The position numbers and the translations under genes were made by a program. 64,000 bases of DNA from Veillonella sp. (GTDB lineage: Bacteria > Bacillota > Negativicutes > Veillonellales > Veillonellaceae). Each line of letters begins with the position of its first letter. Within the stretch, counting starts at the first letter, position 1. Below are positions 35,632 through 44,100 of the stretch, one piece after another. Under the pieces are notes generated by a model. The model searched no databases. It was given only the letters and a program-made list of their open reading frames with translations, and had not been told where the DNA came from. Where the stretch lies: contig NZ_JAGZMO010000005.1 in NCBI RefSeq assembly GCF_018364065.1, positions 123,921 through 187,920 of the forward strand, in the 5' to 3' direction.

Positions 35632-36735
35632 CTAAATATAGAAAATCGGTCCGATTTCCAACGCTTTATTCTTCGCAATGTGAACGTCCGTATTACTGCA
35701 CAGAAATAGCCGATAAATCAGCACATCCACTTCTTCGCCCACGGTAAACGTATTCGCCTCGATAGGCTGCTCCGCTTCAAGGATATGCTCCCCAATGCGA
35801 ATCTGCATGCTCAGCCTTGTGCCCTGGAAGGTAACTGATTCAACCACGCCCTGTTCCACCGCACTCTTATTACCGTGATCCGCGTCTCTTTTGAAAACCG
35901 CCACAAACTCCGGTCTCACAATGGCCCAATCGAAACTCTCTTTTTTCTTAAATCCGGTCAGTGTTTCATAGTTCACAATACCTTTCGCTTTTCCCATGAA
36001 CCCCGCCACAAACGGCGTTGCCGGCGTACCGTATACATCTTCCGGTGTGCCCATCTGCTCGATGCGGCCGTTGTTCGTTACAATGATTTCATCCGCCAGT
36101 TCAACCGCTTCTTCCTGATCATGAGTCACGAAAATGCTGGTAATACCGGATTTTTTAATGGTCGTTTTCAACCATTGACGCAACTCATGCTTAACCTTCG
36201 CATCAATGGCTGCAAACGGTTCATCCAAGAGCAGTACATGCGGTCTCGGTGCCAACGCACGGGCAAAGGCCACACGTTGCCGCTGACCGCCGGACAACTC
36301 GCCGGGATAGCGATTTCGCAAATTACTGAGACCAACCAACTCCAGCAGCTCAGTGACCCGTCGTTCAATTTTGCCCTTGTCTTCATTTAGCACCGTCAAA
36401 CCAAACGCAATATTATCAAACACCGTCATATGACGAAACAAGGCGTAATTCTGAAATACAAAGCCGATGCCCCGCTTGGCCGGTACAATTTCATTCACTC
36501 GCTGCCCTGCAATATAAATATCGCCCCTATCAGGATGCTCAAGGCCCGCCAACATGCGTAGTATCGTCGTTTTGCCGCTCCCGCTGGGACCAAGCAACGC
36601 TACAATACTGCCTTCCTTAATCTGAAAATTCACGTCTTTCGACGCTTCATAATTACCATATTGTTTAAAAATGCTGTTCATAGCCACATAATCGGCGGCC
36701 TGTTCAGCCACTATTTCTGAAGGTAATAGACCCAT
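35632..36735 (-). CDS. cysA: Sulfate ABC transporter ATPase
   Basis: A 367-residue import ATPase. Walker A is GPSGSGKTT (about residues 51-59), then FQNYALFRHMTVFDNIAFGL, the LSGGQRQRVAFARALAPRP signature, LLLDEPFAAID and the His in VTHDQEEA. A C-terminal TOBE-like domain follows. The segment FAAIDAKVKHELRQWL is characteristic of CysA. AGGTGATGAG precedes the start. It lies between cysW and aprA in the sulfate operon. Confidence 0.94.
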   Translation of the reverse strand: MGLLPSEIVAEQAADYVAMNSIFKQYGNYEASKDVNFQIKEGSIVALLGPSGSGKTTILRMLAGLEHPDRGDIYIAGQRVNEIVPAKRGIGFVFQNYALFRHMTVFDNIAFGLTVLNEDKGKIERRVTELLELVGLSNLRNRYPGELSGGQRQRVAFARALAPRPHVLLLDEPFAAIDAKVKHELRQWLKTTIKKSGITSIFVTHDQEEAVELADEIIVTNNGRIEQMGTPEDVYGTPATPFVAGFMGKAKGIVNYETLTGFKKKESFDWAIVRPEFVAVFKRDADHGNKSAVEQGVVESVTFQGTRLSMQIRIGEHILEAEQPIEANTFTVGEEVDVLIYRLFLCSNTDVHIAKNKALEIGPIFYI

Positions 36736-36793
36736 CTCATCACCTCAAATTCTCTCTCAAGTTTTCTCAAATTTTTTATATATTCCCTATAAT

Positions 36794-37627
36794 TTATTTC
36801 CCATGACCCACACGGTGCTCCACATAGGCCCGCAATAAAAGAAGAACTACGGACAGGAGCACCAATAAGGACGAAGCCGCGAAGGCTGCCGTCACACCGG
36901 TGGCAGAGCCCGACATGTACAAGGCGTCAATTTCGAGGGGTAATGTAAACGTACTGCCACGGGATTTTGACAACGCCGCTACGGCACCGAATTCGCCAAG
37001 AGCTCGCGCCGCACACAGTAACACGCCGTATAAAAAGGCCCATTTTATTTGCGGGAAAGTAACTTTCCAAAAAACGGTCAGCCCCGAAGCCCCCATCAGT
37101 ACCGCCGCTTCCTCTTCTTCCCGTCCGTTCGTGTGCATGATGGCGATTACTTCGCGAAATACAAAGGGCAAAGTCACGAAGATCGTAGCCAAAAATACGC
37201 CCGGCAAGGCAAAGACAACGCGCCAATTCGTGCCCAGCCATTGGTTGATTGTGTCCAGGATTCCATAGCCCCAGCCGATGCGGCCAAATACCATTATGAA
37301 GGCAAGACCGGCAATAACCGGAGAAATGGAGAACGGTACATCGATTAAGGTCATGAGGAACTGCTTCCCTTTAAAGTCGAATTTACCGATGCAATAGGCT
37401 GCACAGAGGCCAAAAATACCGCTTACCAGTACTGCCACCAAGGCTGCCACCAGTGTTAAACCCAGCGCCGACAACACATAGGGCGTCGTAATTGCTTTGA
37501 AGTAAAAGCCCCAGCCCTGCGCCAATGAGCTGATAACGACCGTAACCAACGGAAATACGAGCATCAAAATGACGAACAGAAAGCCAATGGCTATTAATGT
37601 ATTTTTTACCCAGTTAGACTGCTTCAT
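36794..37627 (-). CDS. cysW: Sulfate ABC transporter permease CysW
   Basis: A 277-residue inner-membrane permease with about six helices. The EAA-type coupling loop is EEEAAVLMGASGLTVFWKVT, and the sequence ends RALGEFGAVAALSKSRG..LPLEID in the way usual for CysW. It pairs with CysT to form the channel. It starts 1 bp after the cysT stop, with GGAGGT upstream. Confidence 0.93.
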   Translation of the reverse strand: MKQSNWVKNTLIAIGFLFVILMLVFPLVTVVISSLAQGWGFYFKAITTPYVLSALGLTLVAALVAVLVSGIFGLCAAYCIGKFDFKGKQFLMTLIDVPFSISPVIAGLAFIMVFGRIGWGYGILDTINQWLGTNWRVVFALPGVFLATIFVTLPFVFREVIAIMHTNGREEEEAAVLMGASGLTVFWKVTFPQIKWAFLYGVLLCAARALGEFGAVAALSKSRGSTFTLPLEIDALYMSGSATGVTAAFAASSLLVLLSVVLLLLRAYVEHRVGHGK

Positions 37628-37628
37628 C

Positions 37629-38639
37629 CTATCGACCTCCTAACCGCCGCGCCTGACGAAGCTGCATCAGATTCACGGTAAGTAAAATTAAGAAAGCCAA
37701 CACGAGCAGTACCAGCGCCATGGCCGTAGCCCCTTCGTAATCTACATAATTGAGCTTTTGCATGATCACGTAGGATACGACCTGCGTCTGCGCTTTCGCA
37801 CTGTTTCCGGATATGTAAATGACGCTGCCGTATTCACCGAGCCCTCTGGCAAAAGCCAAGGCAAAACCGGCCAGACCGGCAGGTAAAATTTCCGGTAAAA
37901 TAATACGTCTGAAAATCGTAAAATTAGAGGCCCCCAAAACGGCACCCGCTTCTTCGTAAGCCCCGTCTAATTTTGCCAATACAGGCTCCACGGAGCGAAC
38001 TACGAAAGGAATGCCCACAAAAACCAAGGCTATAATAATACCGATTTTCGTGTAAACAATGGATATGCCCAACTTAACCAGCTCACTGCCCAACAACCCC
38101 GTTTCCGAATACAGCTTGGACAAGGTAATCCCTGCCACCGCCGTTGGCAATGCAAAGGGCAATTCAATGAGGCTGTCAATGATGCGGCGCCCCGGAAAGG
38201 TATAACGAACCAAAATCCACGCCAGCAACGTGCCGAACACTAAATTGATAGAGGCTGCGGCAAAAGCGGTCATAATGCTCGTTGCAAATGCATGCCACAC
38301 AACGGGTTTGGAAATGGCCTGCCAAAACTCAGCCGGCGGAATCTGCAACGCGAATCCCAACACCGTGCCGATTGACAAAATCACGATGATCGATAAAATA
38401 GTCAATGTAACGCCCATGGTTAAACCGAAACCCGGTAGCAACCGTGGTGCTTTAACTTTTTTATTTGACTTAGATACGTTAGCCGATTTAGATACGTTAG
38501 CTGACTTAGATATGTTAGCTGAGTTAGATACATTAGCTGAATTAGATACGTTAACTGAACTAGATACGTTAACCGAATTAGATGCGTTTTCTGATTTAGA
38601 TATTTCAGCTGTTTCAACTTTTACTGTTTGATTCTGCAT
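37629..38639 (-). CDS. cysT: Sulfate ABC transporter permease CysT with a repetitive N-terminus
   Basis: A 336-residue permease with about six helices and the coupling loop YEEAGAVLGASNFTIFRRII, followed by ARGLGEYGSVIYISGN. The first 62 residues are unusual: a cytoplasmic extension of a hexapeptide repeat (SANVSN, SANISK, SANVSK) at about residues 17-58. The nearest possible GTG (38651) sits directly on the GGGGG, so the ATG at 38639 is preferred. It lies 15 bp after sbp. Confidence 0.9.
   Translation of the reverse strand: MQNQTVKVETAEISKSENASNSVNVSSSVNVSNSANVSNSANISKSANVSKSANVSKSNKKVKAPRLLPGFGLTMGVTLTILSIIVILSIGTVLGFALQIPPAEFWQAISKPVVWHAFATSIMTAFAAASINLVFGTLLAWILVRYTFPGRRIIDSLIELPFALPTAVAGITLSKLYSETGLLGSELVKLGISIVYTKIGIIIALVFVGIPFVVRSVEPVLAKLDGAYEEAGAVLGASNFTIFRRIILPEILPAGLAGFALAFARGLGEYGSVIYISGNSAKAQTQVVSYVIMQKLNYVDYEGATAMALVLLVLAFLILLTVNLMQLRQARRLGGR
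38466..38591 (-). repeat. 18-bp coding tandem repeat in cysT
   Basis: Six to seven copies of an 18-bp unit (TTAGATACGTTAGCCGAT and variants on the plus strand) encode the hexapeptide repeat of the CysT N-terminus. Because 18 is a multiple of three, unit gain or loss would keep the frame. Confidence 0.8.
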
Positions 38640-38654
38640 TCTTATAGACACCCC

Positions 38655-39677
38655 CTACTCATCTCGAATTGTATCGAATAGGGCGCCATCTACAAAAAAG
38701 CGCTCATACGCGGCCGACCAGCCGCCGAAGTCACGAATCGTTACCATGCGCGCCGGTGTAGGATACTCCGCCGCCACTTCCTTCATAACGTCCGGATTGG
38801 TCGGTCTAAAACCATATTTGGCAATGAGTCGTTGACTGTCCGGTTCATAAAGATGCGACAAATACTCATGTGCCACCTCATAAGTGCCATGTTTTTTCGC
38901 AATCTCAGCCACAACGGCCACACTCGGCTCCGCTACGATGGAAACAGACGGTGTAATGATTTCATATTCGCCGGGATAATGCTCCATAATCTGCTTCGCT
39001 TCATTTTCCCAGGCCAGCAACACATCGCCCTGCTTGTTTTCCACAAAGGTCGTCGTAGACGCACGTGCTCCCGCATCCATAACAGTCACATTGTTATACA
39101 GCTTTTTAACAAACTCGTTGCCTTTCGCCGTATCGTGCTCCGGACCTTCGCCGTACGCATAGGCTGCCAGGAAAATCCAGCACGCACCGCCGCTGCTCTT
39201 CGGATCCGGTGCAATCAAACGAACTCCCGGCTTCACTAAATCCGCCCAGTCTTTAACTTGCAGCGGATTCCCCTTGCGCACTAAGAACACCACCGTCGAT
39301 GTATATGGTGCGGAATAATTCGGCAATGCCGCTTCCCAGTTGGGATCCAATAAACGAACCTTGTTCAGCAAATTCACATCCTGTGCCAAGGCCAATGTAA
39401 CCACATCCGCATCAAAGCCTTCTACCACGGCTCGTGCCTGGTTACCGGAGCCGCCGTGAGACTGATGGATTTCCACGTCTTTGCCGGTTCGTTCCTTATA
39501 ATATTTTGAAAAATCGGCATTATATGCCTCGTAAAACTCTCGGGTCGGATCATACGACACGTTCGTCAACGTCGTCACTTGCGCGCCGTTCTCCGCAGAA
39601 AATGAATGACCCGCTCCCCATAGCATAGCCCCCACTATGCCAATTGAAAGAAGTGTGTACCAACCTTTTCGCTTCAT
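38655..39677 (-). CDS. sbp: Sulfate-binding periplasmic protein
   Basis: A 340-residue solute-binding protein with a signal peptide (MKRKGWYTLLSIGIVGAML, cleavage near FSA-E). The family signature SYDPTREFYEAYN starts near residue 45, and HQSHGGSGNQARAVVEGF and VTLALAQDVN follow, contributing to the sulfate pocket. The ATG at 39677 follows AAGAAGG; a longer frame to 39779 would overlap the promoter-proximal leader and has no signal peptide at its start. It is the first gene of the sulfate operon. Confidence 0.94.
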   Translation of the reverse strand: MKRKGWYTLLSIGIVGAMLWGAGHSFSAENGAQVTTLTNVSYDPTREFYEAYNADFSKYYKERTGKDVEIHQSHGGSGNQARAVVEGFDADVVTLALAQDVNLLNKVRLLDPNWEAALPNYSAPYTSTVVFLVRKGNPLQVKDWADLVKPGVRLIAPDPKSSGGACWIFLAAYAYGEGPEHDTAKGNEFVKKLYNNVTVMDAGARASTTTFVENKQGDVLLAWENEAKQIMEHYPGEYEIITPSVSIVAEPSVAVVAEIAKKHGTYEVAHEYLSHLYEPDSQRLIAKYGFRPTNPDVMKEVAAEYPTPARMVTIRDFGGWSAAYERFFVDGALFDTIRDE

Positions 39678-39852
39678 AGATATAACCTTCTTTTTAATTC
39701 TCTCTATTATGTTAAACTCTCTCTTTGTCGCCACTCGATTGCGCCCCTTTACTTTTTCCCAAATCCAACCTGCATACAATAGGCTTGTAATTCCTATAAT
39801 TTTGACAGGTATTTAAGGCGCACCACGTGCATGAAATGTAAAGTTGTCTGTA

Positions 39853-39881
39853 ATTTTACTTTTTAATTCATACATTGTCAA
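39853..39881 (-). promoter_or_regulatory. Promoter of the sulfate operon
   Basis: On the minus strand a perfect TTGACA (39876-39881) and TAAAAT (39853-39858) are 17 bp apart, giving a leader of about 170 nt before sbp. Confidence 0.7.
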
Positions 39882-39883
39882 TA

Positions 39884-39898
39884 GGATATTGTCTATCC
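39884..39898. promoter_or_regulatory. Candidate operator next to the sbp -35 box
   Basis: GGATA-TTGTC-TATCC is an inverted repeat ending 3 bases from the -35 hexamer, a place where an activator or repressor could act. The regulator is not known. Confidence 0.4.
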
Positions 39899-40175
39899 GG
39901 TGTGTACAATCAATTTGCATTAAATTATAATACATTTTTATTTGAGTTTATTTCTCAAAAACATATCTCGAATAAATAGTATAAAAAGAAGTCCTGTTCT
40001 GCTATTATCTGTGTGATTTTAGGTAAACATTTATCTTCAGTTAATGAGATTGTTTTTCATTTCGCTTTTAAGGCATCAGTTATATCTAATAAACAAGATA
40101 CGTATGCATTTGTTTCATTGTTTCCAAATGTCTCTTTCATCCACTTTGACCTGTCGCTCATTAGTCGTAATGGCA

Positions 40176-40213
40176 ATAAAAAATGAGGTGACGATTCAAT
40201 CTATCACCTCATT
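40176..40213 (-). terminator. Terminator downstream of the SnoaL-like gene
   Basis: AATGAGGTGA and TCACCTCATT pair around a 12-base loop, with six Ts after the stem on the minus strand. It lies about 150 bp after the gene's stop. Confidence 0.6.
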
Positions 40214-40365
40214 CGTATGTGTTCTCTATTAAATTGTATCTATGTTAATTGATTAATTATATATTTATATGTCAGTTACATTTAGCCCACATCTCTACGA
40301 TGTCCCCGGAGCTATTTTCCCCTTGATTTTTTCTTTTAAATAGATTGAGTTATATTACTCAACGA

Positions 40366-40794
40366 TTATAATGTTTGTTTCTTCGAAATAACGAAGTGCT
40401 GTTCGCGTTCGGAAATTTTCCATTCTCCATTTTGACGAACGAGTTTGTCGATGTAACGGATATAATGATCAGTTACTACGTCGTGACCGTCTTCTTCGGT
40501 AACCAATGCAGCGCGGCAGTAATGCACATCTACAGCTGTATCGCCATCAACAGTAATAACCTGCTGACCGTTCATATGATGAGCCGCTTTAATGCCGCCG
40601 GTAAATGCGCCGAACTGTTTTTCCAACTCAGCACGGCCTGTAATATCCATTGCCAAATTACCGCCCATATACACCTTTACACGAGCATCCTCTGTAAAAA
40701 GCTGCATTTGTGCAGGCACATCAATTTCTAAATTGGAAAATACATCAATAACCTCGCGAATCGCTTCTTTTGCTTCTAAAATTTCTAATGACAT
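40366..40794 (-). CDS. SnoaL-like / NTF2-fold protein
   Basis: A 142-residue soluble protein with the NTF2-like cone fold: N-terminal helices (EAKEAIREVIDVFSNLE), then DVPAQMQLFTEDARVKVY, and a C-terminal sheet ending VRQNGEWKISEREQHFV. SnoaL-like proteins include small isomerases, hydratases and ligand-binding proteins, so the substrate is open. The ATG at 40794 follows AAAGGAG. An upstream in-frame ATG (40845) lies before that site and is less likely. Confidence 0.75.
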   Translation of the reverse strand: MSLEILEAKEAIREVIDVFSNLEIDVPAQMQLFTEDARVKVYMGGNLAMDITGRAELEKQFGAFTGGIKAAHHMNGQQVITVDGDTAVDVHYCRAALVTEEDGHDVVTDHYIRYIDKLVRQNGEWKISEREQHFVISKKQTL

Positions 40795-40986
40795 AATTTG
40801 TCTCCTTTCAACGTTTTCACTATCTAACACTCTTAAAGTTTTCATTTTTGTATCTCTTCGATGATTTAAGTATACCTGCTTTTATAAAAATTTTCTAATC
40901 GAAAGGCTTAATTATTAATAAAATAATTTTATCGATTGTATGGTCACTAAATGTGGTTAGTGAATAACGCATATAGGCACATATAG

Positions 40987-41062
40987 TTAGCCATAAACAA
41001 GAAACATTAGTCATAAACAGGAACTTTAGTTATAAACGGGAACATTAGTCATAAACAAGGAA
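40987..41062. repeat. Four-copy 19-20-bp tandem repeat
   Basis: TTAGTCATAAACAGGAAC-type units start at 40987, 41007, 41026 and 41045. They lie between the adhesin terminator and the SnoaL-like gene. Confidence 0.75.
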
Positions 41063-41106
41063 AAGCCTGTACCAAAGGCATACTCCTTCAATACAGGCTT
41101 TTCCTC
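41059..41106 (-). terminator. Terminator of the smaller adhesin gene
   Basis: AAAAGCCTGTA and TACAGGCTTTT form the stem, with an A run on the plus strand that reads as Ts after the stem on the minus strand. Confidence 0.7.
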
Positions 41107-41189
41107 TATGTTATTGTTCTCTCTGCCGCAACTAAATCAACACATAGCTACATTCCTATGTAACAATAGGCTGCAACTACATGGAGATA

Positions 41190-44100
41190 TTACTGCTTTT
41201 TAACGCGTACACGTTCAATCGTAGGGTTACCGTTCTTGTCTGTACGAATTGTATCTACTGTGAAGCGCTCCAATTCAGGCGCAAATTCTGTAAGAATCTT
41301 ATCCGACAAGGTGGCACCGTTGACCATTGCTTCATAGAGCATTTGAGCAAATTCATAACGTGTGAGCGGACGATTTCCGTCAAAGTTACCATCCGGATTG
41401 CCTTTAATCATACCATTGCCGGCCAATACGGAAACGTATTCATAGGCCCAATGATTTTGCGGTACATCAGGGAATAATTGAAGTTTGGAGGTATCAACCT
41501 TGCGACCTGCATTAGAGTCCAACATAGCCGATTTTAATGCTTCCAACTCTGTCCGTAAATCTTTAATTTCTTTGGCCATAGCAACGCGGGATGTGGAAAT
41601 ATGGTTGCCCTGTCCCACTTTAATGGATACGCCGGCGTTAAACATAGTGTTGCCGTTGCCCATTGTGCTGCCTACGCTGAACATAGTGTCTTCGTTCGGA
41701 CGATAGAACGCACCTAAGGCCATGGCGTTTTCACCACGATAATTACCGTAACCGGCTGTAATATCCCATTTGTCATCCGGATCAAAGTCTAACGGATGAA
41801 GGGCTGCCAAAGCGGCGGCACCGGCCCCGACTTTGTCGATGCGGTTGTCTAGTTCGTTCACTTTGTTGCCTACGTTAATAATCGCATTGGTGTTATTTAC
41901 AACCTGCTGATTAACGCCTTGAAGTTGTTCTTCCGTAGCCGCACGGCCTACAGTTGCAAAATCTTCCGCTACAAGAGTAGTATTCGTTAAGCCCGTAACC
42001 TCACCGTCAGCACCATTTAAAGCAATGACACCAACTTCGCCCATACCGGTTGTACCGTTAAGGGAGACTGCCTTGCCTTCTTCAGTGCCTAAATTGAAGG
42101 TACCTGCTTCACCGTTAATCACAGCTTTCGTACTGCCTTCACCAATCGTAATCTTATTGTTAAGGCCGAATTTTAATTTTGCATTGTCTTTTCTTACGAA
42201 AACGTTCTGGTTGCCTTCCGCATCCATATGACCGCCGAAGTCGATCGTAGTATCCTTATCTACTTTTGACTCATTTTCTTCGTTGGCAGATATGTTCCAG
42301 CCCGTATAAGCACTGTTTTTAATATCTGTAATGGCTGCGTTTAACTGTTCTTCCGTAGCTGCACGGCCTACCGTTGCAAAGTCTTTACCATCAAGTTTTA
42401 TATTCGTTAACCCCTTAATTTCACCGGTAGCACCATCCACATTAACTTTACCGATATTGGCAGTACCTGCCTGTCCATCGATAGATACGTTAGCACCTAC
42501 ATTCACAGTTGCCTTGGTACCGTCAATGGCGACCTTATTATCGCCTGTACCTACTGCAATCTTGGCGTTATCACCATCAATAGTTACCTTATTGTCACCG
42601 GTACCTACATTAATACTCGTATTGAGGTCAAAGGTTAAATTCGTTGCATCTTGAGCTACTACGATATTCTTATGACCATCAACCTCTTTACCGGAAAAAT
42701 CGACTGTATCATTGCTGGCTACAGCAACGCCATCTTTGCCATTGGCAGATACTTTCCAACCTTTGTAAGATTTTTGTTCAATATCCGACATAGCCGCACT
42801 TAGCTGTTCTTCCGTTGCGGCACGACCAACTTTGGCAAAATCATCAAGATCAAGTGTCTTATTGGTTAAGCCCGTAATATGACCTTTCGTGCCGTCGATT
42901 TTAATCGGATTGTTGCCATCTGTGCCGGCACCGATAGTAACGATGTCATTTAACTTAAGATTGTAGTCAGTTACATTTGTTGTGGCATCTTCTTTTGATG
43001 TTAACACGAAATTATCGTCAGCACTTACACTGGCACCTTTTGCGTTAACAGTATATTGTTTCTTGCCGTCCGCATCAGTACCTGAATCGACCGACGCAAT
43101 ATTAGTCCCGGCTAACACACTGCCACCGGCCGCAGCAATTTGATCCGTTAAATCATTGGTTAAGTGGTAAATCTGTTGGCCGTTGATAGCGTCGTAGGAA
43201 TCTGAGGAGATACGGCCTTTAGCAACGTTGATGATACGGCGTTTGTAATACTGACTATCTTGACCAACCGATACGACTCCATAATTACCATCGCCGCTTG
43301 AAATATTCCACTTATCATTGTAAAAAGTGCCAAGATTTATCTTAAACGTTTTTAAATCGTTACTTGTAAATAAATTAGTAACCTTTACCTTACTGTATCC
43401 ACCAAGAGCTACACTATGTTTCGTATTAGCTTCTATTTCAGTACTACCACCAATAGCTGTGCCAAATTGGGATGCAACCTTAGCCTTTGAACCTACAGCT
43501 GTACCAAACATAGCATTATCTGCAACAGAAGCCTCTCGTCCAGCAACAAATGAATTTCTAGAGCTAGTACCAATTGTTGCATTTGCACCTATAATGGTGC
43601 CGGATTCACTATTAACAGTAGAGCTCTGACCTACTACAGCAGACCGATCAGCACCAGAAGCAATCACCGCTTGACTCCCCAATGCTACACTATATCCCCC
43701 CTCAACAGTAGTGTAATACCCCATAGCTACAGACCAACTTATGTTCCCTGGTTTTGTGCTAACCTTAGCACCCGTGCCAATAGCAAAGTTATCTGATCCA
43801 GTTGCATTTGCTCCGGATCCAATGGCGAGTGAGCTCATAGAGTTTGCTTTGGCACCTACTCCGATAGCAAGACCACTTTGTGCACCATCTTTAACAGTTG
43901 CGCCATTACCAATAGCTATACCATTTTCAGCACTTCCGCCAACTTTAGATTGATATCCGAGAGCCACTGCATACCGACTGATTTTTTCGTCCGTACCAAT
44001 TCTTGCCTCATGACCGAGGGCTATACTGGATCGTCCGTTAACTTTTGCGGAATAACCAATAGCGGATCCAAACCAGGTGCCATCATACACTTTTGAAAAA

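Larger units (their letters stand above)
39678..40365. other. Regulatory region upstream of the sulfate operon
   Basis: About 690 bp without a supported gene. It holds the sbp promoter (39853-39881), an inverted repeat just upstream (39884-39898), and a hairpin at 40176-40213 that probably ends the transcript of the SnoaL-like gene. Confidence 0.55.

Noticed and set aside
30758..39677. Dissimilatory sulfate respiration
   Set aside because: AprBA is present, but dsrAB, qmo and the homomeric Sat are not in the operon. CysND and an ABC uptake system point to assimilation.
40044..40232. A 62-codon plus-strand frame upstream of the sulfate operon
   Set aside because: No RBS, no recognisable features, and it runs into a terminator hairpin.
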